A stretch of DNA of 64,000 nucleotides from VXPQ01 sp965117025 (GCA_965117025.1 OZ220746.1:930001-994000); one strand, 5' to 3'. Shown: positions 43,993 through 53,830, numbered from the stretch's first letter. Made by a program: numbers and translations. The notes: a model not told the origin generated them from the sequence alone.

Positions 43993-44257
43993 TACGACCC
44001 TCCGGATGCAGCCCCTTGCGAAGCGTAGCGTGCAAAACATAGCACACAGTTGACAGATTTTTCATTAGGATTGAATTCCCTGCGCGAGACAATCGCTCCG
44101 CACGGGAATACATGATCGGTAGCCGGTTCAACTGGGAACCAGCAAATTCTCCTCTCTCCCGCATCTATCGGGAACCCGTTTTCGTATAAAACACAAAGAG
44201 GGCGCCGGTTGAATTTTTCCCGGCGAAGTATTGTGACATAAAAAAGAGAGGTAAGAT

Positions 44258-45955
44258 ATGGCTGCGCCTTATAGAGAAATCATCAGGGATATCCGGCTCG
44301 CATTTCCCCAACCGACTTCCGACCGGATTCACGACTCGTATCTCGTGCATTCGTTCATGAATGCGCTGAACCAGGTGGATGCCCTGAAAATGCACTTGCC
44401 GATGCTCGGCGCCGTCGTCGAACCCGACTACGAGCAGGCAAGACACGCCGGGTTACCCCAGGATATGTCCTCGGTGGAAGAGGTCGCATCCGAACTCGTA
44501 AGCTACCTGCGGGGCATGACGGTCGTCGGACATCCCCGCACACAGCAGAACGTCATTTGCCCGCCCTCCATTCCCAGCGTGATCGGAGTATTGCTCGCCG
44601 CGCTGCACAACCCGAACCTGGGATGGGACGAACACAGCCGGCTCTTTGCGCTGGCCGAGGTCGAAGCCGCCGGCATCACTGCCGGGCTGATCGGATACGA
44701 TCAGAAAGAGGCCGCTGGGGTGTTCACGTTCGGCGGGACCGGCACTTCGATGTACGGAATCCGGATCGGCCTGGAAAAAGCGTGTCCGGGAACCTTGCGC
44801 CGCGGATTGTCCGAAGAGGCTGTGGTGTTTGTGGCGGACACAGGTCATTACTGTGCGTACAGCATTGCGGGATGGGTCGGCATAGGTTCGGATCAGGTGG
44901 TTTCGATTCCCACCACCCCTGAAAACGAAATCGACCTGCACCTGCTCGAAGAGGCGGCGCGCAAGGCGCTGCAGGACGGCAAAAAGATCGCGGCCTTCAT
45001 TGCGACGATGGGCAGCACCGACGCTTTCGGCGTGGATGATCTGCAGGCTATCGTGGCGCTTCGGGACAAGCTGGTCAAGGAGTTCGATCTCCCCTACCGC
45101 CCGCATGTGCATGCCGACGCCGTGATCGGGTGGGCCTGGTCGGTCTTCAACGACTACGATTTCGAGAAGAACGAGCTGGGCTTCCGGCCGCGCACCCTGC
45201 GGGCGCTCGCGGGCGCATGCCGGCGGATACGGGAACTGCCGCTCGCCGACTCCGTGGGCGTGGACTTTCACAAGACCGGTTTTACGCCCTACATATCCAG
45301 TCTCGTGCTCGTCAAGGACTACAAAGACCTCCGGTTGCTGAAACGCGACCGGGCGCAGATGCCGTATCTCTATCAATTCGGGGAATACAAGCCGGGAATG
45401 TACACGCTGGAAACGTCCCGGGCAGCGACAGGCGCCATGGCGGCGCTCGCCAATTACCGCTTGCTCGGCGTGCAGGGTATACGCGCCCTGATCGGGCATC
45501 TTGTGGAGATGGCCCAGTTGCTGCGCGAGCATCTCGAAGGGCACGAGGGCATTATCGTGCTGAACCGGGATAATTACGGACCGGTAACCCTGTTCCGGGT
45601 ATATCCTCCCGGCAAGGAAGTCTTTGCGACCTTCACGAACAGGCGGAAGGAATTCACGGACCCCGCCTACCGGAACGCCCTGCTCGCATACAACAACTAT
45701 AACCGGAAGGTCTCAGCGTATGTGCACGAGGAAGCCATGGCGGGCCGGGGCGTGTTGCTTTCCCTGACGGATTGCTACCGGCACACCGTCTACGGGGAGC
45801 CCATCGTGGCCCTGAAATCCTATATCATGTCCCCGTTCGTGGACCACGAGAACCTGGAAATCATCGTGGAGAAAGTGCTGGAAGCGCGGGGGCAGCTGCG
45901 AAAAGACACGTCATCCAGGCAGGACCGAAAGATTTTGCACTGGTTTGCTTCGTGA
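44258..45955 (+). CDS. PLP-dependent group II decarboxylase
   Basis: 565 residues with the aromatic/glutamate decarboxylase fold. GVFTFGGTGTSMYGIRIG is the PLP phosphate region, HVHADAVIGWAWSV carries the conserved Asp that contacts the pyridine ring, and SVGVDFHKTGFTPY the Schiff-base lysine. The family decarboxylates amino acids such as glutamate, tyrosine or DOPA, or acts as a cysteine sulfinate decarboxylase; the substrate is not resolved. An AGAGAGG site precedes its ATG. No amino acid permease is adjacent. Confidence 0.88.
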   Translation: MAAPYREIIRDIRLAFPQPTSDRIHDSYLVHSFMNALNQVDALKMHLPMLGAVVEPDYEQARHAGLPQDMSSVEEVASELVSYLRGMTVVGHPRTQQNVICPPSIPSVIGVLLAALHNPNLGWDEHSRLFALAEVEAAGITAGLIGYDQKEAAGVFTFGGTGTSMYGIRIGLEKACPGTLRRGLSEEAVVFVADTGHYCAYSIAGWVGIGSDQVVSIPTTPENEIDLHLLEEAARKALQDGKKIAAFIATMGSTDAFGVDDLQAIVALRDKLVKEFDLPYRPHVHADAVIGWAWSVFNDYDFEKNELGFRPRTLRALAGACRRIRELPLADSVGVDFHKTGFTPYISSLVLVKDYKDLRLLKRDRAQMPYLYQFGEYKPGMYTLETSRAATGAMAALANYRLLGVQGIRALIGHLVEMAQLLREHLEGHEGIIVLNRDNYGPVTLFRVYPPGKEVFATFTNRRKEFTDPAYRNALLAYNNYNRKVSAYVHEEAMAGRGVLLSLTDCYRHTVYGEPIVALKSYIMSPFVDHENLEIIVEKVLEARGQLRKDTSSRQDRKILHWFAS

Positions 45956-46142
45956 GGGGCGCCCCCCCTTTGACAGAGCGGCGAATAGATCTTAAAATAG
46001 CATGCAGGTATAATGCTTCCGTTCCGGGGTTTCTGCATTATGCCAGGAGGCGCCGGACGCCGCGAGGCGCAACAGGCGAAGGCGCTTCCGTGGTCAGTAC
46101 CCCGCGAGCCGTCCGCACAGAAAAGATCAGGGGACCCGAATC

Positions 46143-47564
46143 GTGGTTTTGCGGCAAATCAGCGATCCTCACCTCGCGCAGTACGCCTATCTGGTGGGAT
46201 GCCGGCGCACTGGCGAGGCCCTTGTTATTGACCCGGAGCGCGACATCGACCGCTACCTGAAGTGGGCGCATAGCGAGGACCTCCGGGTCGTAGCGGTGGT
46301 CGAAACACACATTCACGCGGATTTCCTTTCGGGATGCCGGGAATTCGTCGAGCGTTACGGGTGTCGCGCCTACCTGTCGGGCGAGGGCGGAACAGATTGG
46401 AAGTACGAGTGGGCGGACAACTCCAGCGCGGTCACCCTGTTGCGGGACGGTGACCGCTTCGGCGTCGGGGAAGTGGACTTCAGGACCCTGCACACACCCG
46501 GTCACACTCCCGAACACCTTGCGTTCGAGGTCACTGACCGGGGTGCGGGCGCCGACGAACCGATGGGGATTTTCTCGGGCGATTTCATTTTTGCAGGAGA
46601 CCTTGGGCGCCCCGACCTTCTGGAGTCGGCGGTCGGAAAGGCTGATACGATGGCGCCTGCAGCGCACCATCTCTACGCCTCCGCGCAAAGCATCTTCCGT
46701 CTGCCCGAATACTTGCGTATCTGGCCCGGCCACGGCGCCGGAAGCATGTGCGGAAAAACACTGGCGGCCGTTCCCGGCAGCACCGTTGGCTACGAAATCC
46801 GCTTCAATCCGGCCCTGGACGCAGCGCGTAAGGAAGAAAAGGCCTTCGTGGACTTCATCCTGAAGGGACAACCGGACCCCCCTTCGTACTTTGCGCGCAT
46901 GAAGGAAGAGAACCGTCGAGGACCTGCACTCCTTGGGGAATTGCCCTCTCCTCCGCGCCTCAGCGAAGAAGCATTACGGATCAAGGCTTCGGACGGCAGC
47001 ACGGTGCTGGTGGATACCCGACGCGACCGCGAAGACTACTACGCCGGTCACATTCCGGGTTCGATCTATGCACCGGTCAACAAGTCTTTTCCCACCGTAA
47101 CCGGCTCTTATATCCATCCGGATCGCGAAATCGTGCTCCTCTGCCATGAAACCGAACTTGAAGACGCTGTTCGGTGCCTGATCCGTATCGGCCTGGACCG
47201 CGTAACCGGGTGGGCGCCGCCCGAGGCGGTTGCCGCATATCGAAAGACAGGAGGACGCCTTGCCCGAATCGATGCGATCGGCTTTCGGGACGTGCCTCTG
47301 CGCCAGGCAGAAAAGTCCGCCCTGATCCTTGATGTCCGCACGGCCGAGGAGTTCGCGCAATCCCGTTTGAACGGCGCCGTCCACATCGCACATACCCGTC
47401 TTGCTGCGCATCCGGGCGAACTTCCCCGAGACCGGGAACTCCTCGTCCACTGCCGCACCGGCGGACGGGCTTCCGCCGCCGTTTCCTACCTGAAGCGCGA
47501 AGGTTACCGCCCCGTGGTGGTGAACGACCTCTTCTCAAACGCCCCGCTATCGATCATCTGCTGA
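46143..47564 (+). CDS. Persulfide dioxygenase-like metallo-beta-lactamase fused to two rhodanese domains
   Basis: 473 residues from a GTG start. The first 250 form a metallo-beta-lactamase fold of the persulfide dioxygenase group: VVETHIHADFLSG (H-x-H-x-D), LHTPGHTPEHL and FSGDFIFAGDLGRPDL. Two rhodanese modules follow: the first (DTRRDREDYYAGHIPGS, about 295-395) has a Cys in LLCHETE, and the second (DVRTAEEFAQSRLNGAVH, about 405-470) has the active loop HCRTGGRAS. The enzyme is expected to oxidise glutathione persulfide to sulfite and move sulfane sulfur. Similar double-rhodanese fusions occur widely in Bacteroidota. Confidence 0.88.
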   Translation: MVLRQISDPHLAQYAYLVGCRRTGEALVIDPERDIDRYLKWAHSEDLRVVAVVETHIHADFLSGCREFVERYGCRAYLSGEGGTDWKYEWADNSSAVTLLRDGDRFGVGEVDFRTLHTPGHTPEHLAFEVTDRGAGADEPMGIFSGDFIFAGDLGRPDLLESAVGKADTMAPAAHHLYASAQSIFRLPEYLRIWPGHGAGSMCGKTLAAVPGSTVGYEIRFNPALDAARKEEKAFVDFILKGQPDPPSYFARMKEENRRGPALLGELPSPPRLSEEALRIKASDGSTVLVDTRRDREDYYAGHIPGSIYAPVNKSFPTVTGSYIHPDREIVLLCHETELEDAVRCLIRIGLDRVTGWAPPEAVAAYRKTGGRLARIDAIGFRDVPLRQAEKSALILDVRTAEEFAQSRLNGAVHIAHTRLAAHPGELPRDRELLVHCRTGGRASAAVSYLKREGYRPVVVNDLFSNAPLSIIC

Positions 47565-47673
47565 AAGAAATCCGTCATGGACTCTTTCAGCGGACGGTAC
47601 GTAACGCCCAGAGCGCGTTTCAAACTGGCTGCGACCTGCAGACCAATACCGCTTAAACACATCGCCGACCCAA

Positions 47674-47898
47674 CTACCCCCTCGGCGGAAACGGGTCGTT
47701 ACCGTACGAGGAACGCTCCCGTATACGTCCATCTCTGCGATGGACAAACAATTCGCTCCCCTGATTCCGCGCAATCTCCCGCGCAGCGTCGGCGGCCTCG
47801 CGCTGAGTCGGGTGAACAGAGGTGGCACGCTGGCTACCTGCGCCCCGGACGGCCCATCCATCGTCGTGAGGAACAACATGTTGATTACGTTTCGCCAT
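47674..47898 (-). CDS. DUF2188 protein
   Basis: 74 residues: QHVVPHDDGWAVRGAGSQRATSVHPTQREAADAAREIAR is the DUF2188 pattern (HVVPHxDGWAVxxEG and a tandem TQREA helix), followed by ELFVHRRDGRIRE. These small DNA- or phage-related proteins occur in many genomes with no established function. It is divergent from the XRE-ImmA gene starting at 48036 and opposite to the rhodanese protein, with a 138-base intergenic gap that contains their shared regulatory DNA. Confidence 0.83.
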   Translation of the reverse strand: MAKRNQHVVPHDDGWAVRGAGSQRATSVHPTQREAADAAREIARNQGSELFVHRRDGRIRERSSYGNDPFPPRG

Positions 47899-48035
47899 AT
47901 CAGCCTCCTTATTTAGTATTTAGTTGTTTTCCAGAGAACCATGCTGCTGCAATAAACGTTGATCAGGCTTGCTTTGATCCGGTTTATATTTGTAAGTTAG
48001 TTTTCAAAAACGTAAACCTCAAGCTCGAAAATAAT

Positions 48036-49130
48036 ATGTTTGGAGACCGCCTGAAACTTGCCAGAAAAAAGGCAGGCTACTCATTGCAGGGGTTGTCGGA
48101 TGCCTTGAACAATCGAGTCTCCGCCCAGGCCCTCGGGAAATACGAGCGAGGCGAAATGATGCCGAGTTCCGGGGTGCTGATTCAGTTGACCAAATCGCTT
48201 GGAGTATCCCTTCACTACCTCCTGAACGAGCAGGTTCAGGAACTCGACGAGGTGGAATTCCGGAAAATGGCCGGTACGCGAGTTCACGAAAGAGCGCGGG
48301 TATCTGCTGAAGTTATCGATCATTTGCAACGCTATCTGTCGGTCGAGGAAATTCTGGGGCTGGATAGCGGGGCATGGCGCACGCCGGAGTCAGGAAATCG
48401 TTTCCTTGGACATGAGGATGAAGGCGAGGTCGTTGCCGAGGACATACGTAGAGAATGGCGGCTCGGTATCAATCCCATCCCGAATATGACCGCCTTGGTC
48501 GAAAATCATGGAATCAAAGTCCTGATAATCGATTTACCAGAGCGTGTGTCGGGATTGACCTGCCTGGTCCGCAGACAACGCTATAAAAAGAAAGTCCCGG
48601 TGATTGTCGTAAACCGGAAACTTACGCTTGAGAGGCGGCGATTTACGCTTGCTCACGAACTGGGGCACCGCCTGATCGACGCCAGTTCTCCGGTAAACCA
48701 AGAAAAAGCATCGAATATCTTTGCAGGAGCCTTTCTCGTTCCACGGAATCATCTGATCAGAGAAGCCGGAAGAATCCGACACGCTATCGGCTACCGGGAA
48801 TTGATCCATCTCAAGCGGATGTACCGGGTCAGTGCGGCGATGCTACTCGTGCGTTTCAAGCAGATAGGCGTGATCGATCAATCGACGCTCGCCTATGCGT
48901 TCCAGACCTTTGCACGGGGGTGGCGCTCCAGCGAGCCCGAACCGCTGGAGACCAGTGGTAAGGAAGGGCTGTACGAAGCGCCGCGCCGGTTTGAACGGCT
49001 TTGTTATCGGGCGCTGGCCGAAGATCTTATTTCACCGGGAAAGGCTGGCGAGTTGCTTCGGCAGCCTCTCGACAGGATTGAGCGGGGGTTGAGGGGGCCT
49101 GTCGGGACCGATGCGACATATTGTAATTGA
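48036..49130 (+). CDS. XRE helix-turn-helix / ImmA-IrrE peptidase regulator
   Basis: 364 residues started at MFGDRLKLARKKAGYSL (ATG 48036); the upstream frame is not protein-like. N-terminal XRE HTH (about 3-65: LSDALNNRVSAQALGKYERGEMMPS), then an ImmA/IrrE metallopeptidase domain with the zinc motif LAHELGHRL near residue 207. The C-terminal tail (ETSGKEGLYEAPRRFERLCYRAL) is characteristic of the COG2856 regulators. These proteins cleave a repressor or act as antitoxins; the next gene, a PIN protein, overlaps it by 20 bases and is its likely partner. Confidence 0.88.
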   Translation: MFGDRLKLARKKAGYSLQGLSDALNNRVSAQALGKYERGEMMPSSGVLIQLTKSLGVSLHYLLNEQVQELDEVEFRKMAGTRVHERARVSAEVIDHLQRYLSVEEILGLDSGAWRTPESGNRFLGHEDEGEVVAEDIRREWRLGINPIPNMTALVENHGIKVLIIDLPERVSGLTCLVRRQRYKKKVPVIVVNRKLTLERRRFTLAHELGHRLIDASSPVNQEKASNIFAGAFLVPRNHLIREAGRIRHAIGYRELIHLKRMYRVSAAMLLVRFKQIGVIDQSTLAYAFQTFARGWRSSEPEPLETSGKEGLYEAPRRFERLCYRALAEDLISPGKAGELLRQPLDRIERGLRGPVGTDATYCN

Positions 49131-49614
49131 CACATCCTGCATGATCGACTTGGGAAAAGCAGCCCTTCTGGAAGCTGCCTTAATGCTCCCATACTCGTTC
49201 GTAATACCGGACATATTGTTCGAGAACGAATGGTTGTACCCTCCGGATGAAAAACTTCTGCACAGTAGCAAGCTGGACGTGCGCGAACTGTCAGGTTCAG
49301 ATGTGAAACGTGCAGCAGCGTATCTCAACCGGTACAGGACTCTCAAAATCAATGACTGCTTCCTGCTCGCGATGGCAGAGAGCCTCAAAGGCAGTATTCT
49401 GCTCACCGGAGATCAGGCTTTAAAAACAATCGCCGAGCGAAATGGGGTCGAAGTCCATGGTGTTCTTTGGGTAATTGATACCCTGCAATCACAAGGAGTC
49501 GTACCCCTTCGCGAACTATACGATGCGCTGCACCTGTTTCATGAGGATCCCCGGGTGTTTCTTCCAACCCATGAAATCCTGCAACGCATAAAAGGCATGG
49601 AAGAGCTTCTTTAG
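49111..49614 (+). CDS. PIN-domain protein, partner of the XRE-ImmA gene
   Basis: 167 residues. MRHIVIDTSCMIDLGKAALL has the N-terminal PIN aspartate (Asp7), LFENEWL a central acidic residue, INDCFLLAMAE the second Asp (NDCF) and LLTGDQALKTIAE the third (TGDQ), a PIN-like ribonuclease fold of the DUF3368-like group. The gene starts 20 bases inside the upstream gene, so both are translated together. The pairing of XRE-ImmA with PIN suggests a toxin-antitoxin unit in which the peptidase-regulator controls the nuclease. Confidence 0.85.
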   Translation: MRHIVIDTSCMIDLGKAALLEAALMLPYSFVIPDILFENEWLYPPDEKLLHSSKLDVRELSGSDVKRAAAYLNRYRTLKINDCFLLAMAESLKGSILLTGDQALKTIAERNGVEVHGVLWVIDTLQSQGVVPLRELYDALHLFHEDPRVFLPTHEILQRIKGMEELL

Positions 49615-49755
49615 CTCGAGAAAATCCACATTGGCGTGATGCACGGCAGGATATATCTATGCCATTTTGTCACACTTTTCGCATCGGCACGGCATTTGAT
49701 CAACAGGGAGGCAACATTCACACAACCAACCCACCATCCCTTTGGGAGGTACATC

Positions 49756-50232
49756 ATGAACAGCCTCGTACGTTTTACGCCGGTCAGCGGGTTGCACACT
49801 ATGCAGCACGAAATCGACCGGCTCTTTCAGAACTTTTTCCCCACGAGAAGCCTCGGAAACATCCGCACCGATACGGACTGCTGCGCCCTGAATGAGGATG
49901 CGGTCAACTGGTCCCCCCGCGTGGACATCGCCGAATCGGAGCAGGAATACGTCCTGCATGCGGACGCGCCCGGCATGACCAAGGATGCGTTCGACATCCA
50001 CTGGCAGGAGAACGTGCTGACCGTGAGCGGCGAACGGGAAATTCCCGCCCTCGATGAGAGCGAGAAGCCGGTGCGCGCCGACAGGGTCCGCGGAAAGTTC
50101 GGGTTCTCTTACCGCCTGCCGAAGGCGACCACCGACGGAGGACGCATCGCGGCTTCCTACGAAGCCGGAGTGCTGACCATCCGCATTCCGAAGGAGGAGG
50201 CCAGCCGCTCGCACCGCATCGCGGTATCGTAA
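49756..50232 (+). CDS. Hsp20 / alpha-crystallin small heat-shock protein
   Basis: 158 residues started at the ATG at 49756, which follows a GGGAGGT ribosome binding site at 49743-49749; the longer frame upstream is not used. The alpha-crystallin domain runs from about 50 to 140: VDIAESEQEYVLHADAPGM, VLTVSGERE and ASYEAGVLTIRIPK (the conserved AxxxGVLxxxxPK). The N-terminus has DRLFQNFFPT, as in Bacteroidota Hsp20. It is a holdase chaperone. A strong intrinsic terminator follows at 50283. Confidence 0.92.
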   Translation: MNSLVRFTPVSGLHTMQHEIDRLFQNFFPTRSLGNIRTDTDCCALNEDAVNWSPRVDIAESEQEYVLHADAPGMTKDAFDIHWQENVLTVSGEREIPALDESEKPVRADRVRGKFGFSYRLPKATTDGGRIAASYEAGVLTIRIPKEEASRSHRIAVS

Positions 50233-50282
50233 GGCGGATCACACACAACCGACCGGCTCCGGGCTGACCGAAGCCATGCATA

Positions 50283-50315
50283 AGCCCGCGCGGGACCATC
50301 CCGTGCGGGCTTTTT
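50283..50315 (+). terminator. Intrinsic terminator of hsp20
   Basis: GCCCGCGCGGGA (50284-50295) pairs with TCCCGTGCGGGC (50299-50310) around a 3-base loop CCA, followed by TTTTT. A 12-bp stem with one G-U pair and a U-run, 51 bases after the hsp20 stop. Confidence 0.88.
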
Positions 50316-50440
50316 GCGTGCTTGCCGGATTAGGGCAGAACCCCGGGAAAAACGGGCCGCACGCACCACACTGCCTGCGGCGCATCCTTGACCATGTCCA
50401 GGCGGGCAGCAGCGCAGACCCATGGCCCGTCACTCCGGCC

Positions 50441-51352
50441 CTACCGGTCCGGATTGGGCAGCACCCGGAATCGTACGGAGGCGCTTGCGAAACTGCCGAA
50501 CAGGCCGCGCCCGCCCTCCACGTGATCGATCACATTAGGCACTTCGCCCGGTGCTAAAGTCGAACCGCCCTGCCCCCCCTGCTGTACCGCATTCGAACGC
50601 ACAAAATCGAATACATTGTCGTCGATCGCCTGAATCCGCATCTCGTTGAGCCCATAAAAGGCCAGTCCGATCCACGGATACCGGATGCGCATCCCGCCGC
50701 TCGGCGTCCGGTCGAAATTCTCGCCGTTCAGAGGCGGCGACACGGTCTCTCGAAGCGTAAAAACATCTTCGCCGATGGCATCGGCGAACGGGGTCAGATT
50801 CGTCGTATCGGGCTCGAGCGAGATCGTGGTGATCAGAAAAATGCTCTGGCGGCCGGGATAGAAGGGCTCCGTAATCTCGAACAGAGGCGCTTCGTCTGCA
50901 TCGTACACGAACGTGCGTTCTTCCGTATCCACAAAACGGAAAAGGGCGGGCACCGTCGTTTCCGACGTGACCGTTCCGGCTCCGGGAACGTCCACGACAA
51001 GGCGGTACGCCCGGAGCGGCAACACGTCCACTACCTCCCGCGTGCGGTACCGTCCGGAAGCCGGGCGGGGGGCGAACAATTCCCAGGATGTCTCAACACC
51101 GTTGCCTCCATTTTCGAGCAGTTCGATGCGCACCGCGGCGTCCGACACACCCTGGACAGCGGGATCGTAGGTCTCGTTGACCGGGAGCGTCCGGCTCACG
51201 GTAACGTAGCCGACAGGTTGTCCGGCTTCGAGATAGCCCTCCACGACGATCTCTTCCTCGAACGCCGGCGGATCGACGGTATCGCAACCGGACAACGCCG
51301 CCGCAAAGACGGTCGCCGCAAGAACAAATATCCATGCAAACGTCGAGCGCAT
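50441..51352 (-). CDS. DUF4249 lipoprotein, partner of the TonB-dependent receptor
   Basis: 303 residues from the ATG at 51350-51352 with a lipoprotein signal ending AALSGCDT (Cys near residue 23), then DPPAFEEEIVVEGYLEAGQPVGYVTVSRT, the start block of the DUF4249 family, and late FYGLNEMRIQAIDDNVFDF. DUF4249 proteins occur almost always next to TonB-dependent receptors in Bacteroidota and probably bind the transported ligand at the outer membrane. Its start overlaps the receptor stop region by a few bases, so the two form an operon. The C-terminal RGLFGSFASASVRFRVLP is typical. Confidence 0.87.
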   Translation of the reverse strand: MRSTFAWIFVLAATVFAAALSGCDTVDPPAFEEEIVVEGYLEAGQPVGYVTVSRTLPVNETYDPAVQGVSDAAVRIELLENGGNGVETSWELFAPRPASGRYRTREVVDVLPLRAYRLVVDVPGAGTVTSETTVPALFRFVDTEERTFVYDADEAPLFEITEPFYPGRQSIFLITTISLEPDTTNLTPFADAIGEDVFTLRETVSPPLNGENFDRTPSGGMRIRYPWIGLAFYGLNEMRIQAIDDNVFDFVRSNAVQQGGQGGSTLAPGEVPNVIDHVEGGRGLFGSFASASVRFRVLPNPDR

Positions 51353-51353
51353 G

Positions 51354-53606
51354 TCAGAAATCGAAGGTGAACGAAATGTTCGGCAGCGGTACGGGAATCT
51401 GCGGTATGTCGTTGCGTACGATATCCGCCGCATCGGTGAAATCGAAGAAATAAAACCAGATATTGCGCCGGTTGTATGCGTTGAGCACCTGCGCTTGCAG
51501 TTCGAAGCCCGCCCCGAACAATGTGGTGCGCCAGGAAACGCCGAGATCCAGCCGGTGATAGGCGGGCAGACGTCGATTGTTGTATTTCGTGACCAGTACA
51601 TTGTACCAATCCGAATCGAACGGTGAATTCACGAGGCGGTATTGTCCGAGTGGTTCGGTGTAGGCCTGGCCGGTCGCATAGACCCAGACGGCGCTGGCCC
51701 GGAAAGCGCGTGATATTTCGAAATTGACTACGGTTTTCACGTCCAGTGTCCGATCGTATTTGGGCGGATAGAACCTGAAATCGTTGACGATCGGAAACCG
51801 CCGCCGGGTCCGGCTCAGCGTGCCGGCCACGAACCCGTTCAGGCGTCCTTGCGCGCGCTGCAGCGTCGTTTCAAGGCCATAGGCACGGCCGTCTCCGACA
51901 CGAAACAATTCGGAATAGGCCAGCCCCCCCACGTCCTGTATGAAAGGATCCCATTCAAAGAGATTCTCCATCGTGCGGTAATAGGCCTCCACATCCAGAT
52001 TGAAACCGAACGGCGAGATGTGTTTCATGCCGATGACGGCCTGATTGCCGTGCGAAGGGCGTACCCCCTCTCCGGTGGCCAGCCAGGTGTCGAACCCCGG
52101 TACCAGTTCGCTGGTTATGAGCGTAAGAAACTGGTAGTACCTCCCGTAGGCGGCCTGAAGCCGCAAAGCCGGCGTCGGTTCGTATTCGAACGACAGGCGG
52201 GGCGACGCCCGGAAAAACCCGCCTTCCTCGAAATAATTGCCCCGGATGCCGCCTTCGAGAGTCATGCGGGGCGTCGGCCGCCAACTGGTCTGTGCATACG
52301 CAGAGGTATACACGCTCCGGGTAAGCCAGTTGATCGCCGTTTCCTCGTTGAAATCCGTGCGGAAACGCAAGGTCAGAAATCCTGACCAGAAACCGGCCTT
52401 CGCCGAAATATTCCCGCCGGGAATATATTCGAAATCGCCCTTGACGGAAATATCGTCCACCGTATTTTCGTTCTCGATAGGCGTAGCCGCCAGTTCGATC
52501 CTCGGCGTGTTGAAATACCGGGATCCCGTGAACGTGAAGTTGGAAAAGAGCTCCTGCGAAAAAAGATGGGTCCAGTTCACGCTCAGCGTCCTGTTCCCGT
52601 ACCGGATACCCGCAGACGCATCCTCCACGATTTCGATATCGAGCACATCCTGTCCGGCATAGAACGCAAGCGAAACGAAGTCCCTGTCCGACAGATCGAA
52701 ATTGAACTTCCCGTTCACGTCCACAAAGTAAAACGCGTCCGGAATACCCTCCGTCCCGGACTGGCGCAAAAAGTACAATAGCGGCTCGACGGTGGACCGC
52801 CGCATCGCCAGCATATAGGAACCGCGGCTCCATGGCCCTTCGACGATCGCCCGCGACGAAAGCAAACCGAGGCTGAGGCCGGCGTCGAATTCGCGCCGGT
52901 TACCGTCCCGGTTATAGATATCAACCACCGAACCCAGACGACCGCCGTACTCGGCTGGAAATCCGCCCTTGTAGAGCCGCACATCCTTGATGGCGTCCGG
53001 GTTGAACGTCGAAAAGACCCCGAAGAAGTGCGACGGGTTGTAGATGGTGGTGCGGTCGAGCAGAATGAGCGTCTGATCCGGACCGCCGCCCCGGATATAG
53101 AGACCGCTGGAATAATCCGAAGCCGCCTTCACGCCGGGCAACAGTTGCAGGGATCGGAATACGTCCGGCTGCAGGAGCGCCGGAAGCGACTTGATGAGCT
53201 GCGTCTGAAGCTGCTGCACGCCAACCTTGCGGGCTTCGTACAGTTCTTCCCGCTCCCCGGTGACCGTGATTTCCTCGATGTCCTGCTCTTCCGGAAGCAG
53301 TTCGATATCCAGCCGGCGCTGCTCGCCCACGGCCAGTTCGAGCTCGACGCGTTCCGTGCGGTACCCGATGTAGGACACCGCAACCGTCAAGGCGCCCGGG
53401 GGAATGTTCGTTACCGTGTAATACCCCGAGTTATTGGTGGCACCGCCGATCAACGTGCCCTCCACCCGCACATTCGCCAGGAGCAGGGTTTCCCCGGAGG
53501 TGGCGTCGCGAATATATCCGCTGAGCGAGGCGCTATCCTGAGCAAGCGTTGCTCCTGTAATCAACACGGACAGAAGCGCCGGCAGAAGACAATACGAAAT
53601 ACGCAT
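51354..53606 (-). CDS. TonB-dependent outer-membrane receptor with CarboxypepD_reg domain
   Basis: 750 residues from ATG 53604-53606 (MRISYCLLPALLSVLITGA signal peptide). A carboxypeptidase-regulatory-like domain (about 22-105: SLSGYIRDATSGETLLLANVRV) precedes the plug (about 120-220: TQLIKSLPALLQPDVFRSLQLLPGVKAASDYSSGLYIRGGGPDQTLILLDRT) and the 22-strand barrel ending FTFDF with an aromatic C-terminus. It imports a ligand using TonB energy, and the DUF4249 lipoprotein downstream is its likely partner. Substrate unknown. The start choice removes 15 leader residues that lack a signal character. Confidence 0.9.
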   Translation of the reverse strand: MRISYCLLPALLSVLITGATLAQDSASLSGYIRDATSGETLLLANVRVEGTLIGGATNNSGYYTVTNIPPGALTVAVSYIGYRTERVELELAVGEQRRLDIELLPEEQDIEEITVTGEREELYEARKVGVQQLQTQLIKSLPALLQPDVFRSLQLLPGVKAASDYSSGLYIRGGGPDQTLILLDRTTIYNPSHFFGVFSTFNPDAIKDVRLYKGGFPAEYGGRLGSVVDIYNRDGNRREFDAGLSLGLLSSRAIVEGPWSRGSYMLAMRRSTVEPLLYFLRQSGTEGIPDAFYFVDVNGKFNFDLSDRDFVSLAFYAGQDVLDIEIVEDASAGIRYGNRTLSVNWTHLFSQELFSNFTFTGSRYFNTPRIELAATPIENENTVDDISVKGDFEYIPGGNISAKAGFWSGFLTLRFRTDFNEETAINWLTRSVYTSAYAQTSWRPTPRMTLEGGIRGNYFEEGGFFRASPRLSFEYEPTPALRLQAAYGRYYQFLTLITSELVPGFDTWLATGEGVRPSHGNQAVIGMKHISPFGFNLDVEAYYRTMENLFEWDPFIQDVGGLAYSELFRVGDGRAYGLETTLQRAQGRLNGFVAGTLSRTRRRFPIVNDFRFYPPKYDRTLDVKTVVNFEISRAFRASAVWVYATGQAYTEPLGQYRLVNSPFDSDWYNVLVTKYNNRRLPAYHRLDLGVSWRTTLFGAGFELQAQVLNAYNRRNIWFYFFDFTDAADIVRNDIPQIPVPLPNISFTFDF

Positions 53607-53830
53607 GGACAGCGGTCGCCGCGACGGCATGACAGGGAAAAGAGGGGGCATCTTGTTTTAGCCCGGCGCCGGGAAAGGTTCCGGGGGAAGAAAGACGCGC
53701 TTCGAGCAGCCGGGAACCGTCCCATAAGGTCTACGCCGCCTTAACGTCCATGCCGCGTTTCTGGAAATCGCCCTCGATTTTTTCCGGGACCAGGCTCAAA
53801 TTGTATAATAATGCAGATCTATTAAAGCGT
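53607..53830. other. Gap upstream of the TonB receptor, nothing recognised
   Basis: Contains the receptor promoter region. No gene, RNA or repeat is visible before the repeat structure at 53831. Confidence 0.5.
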
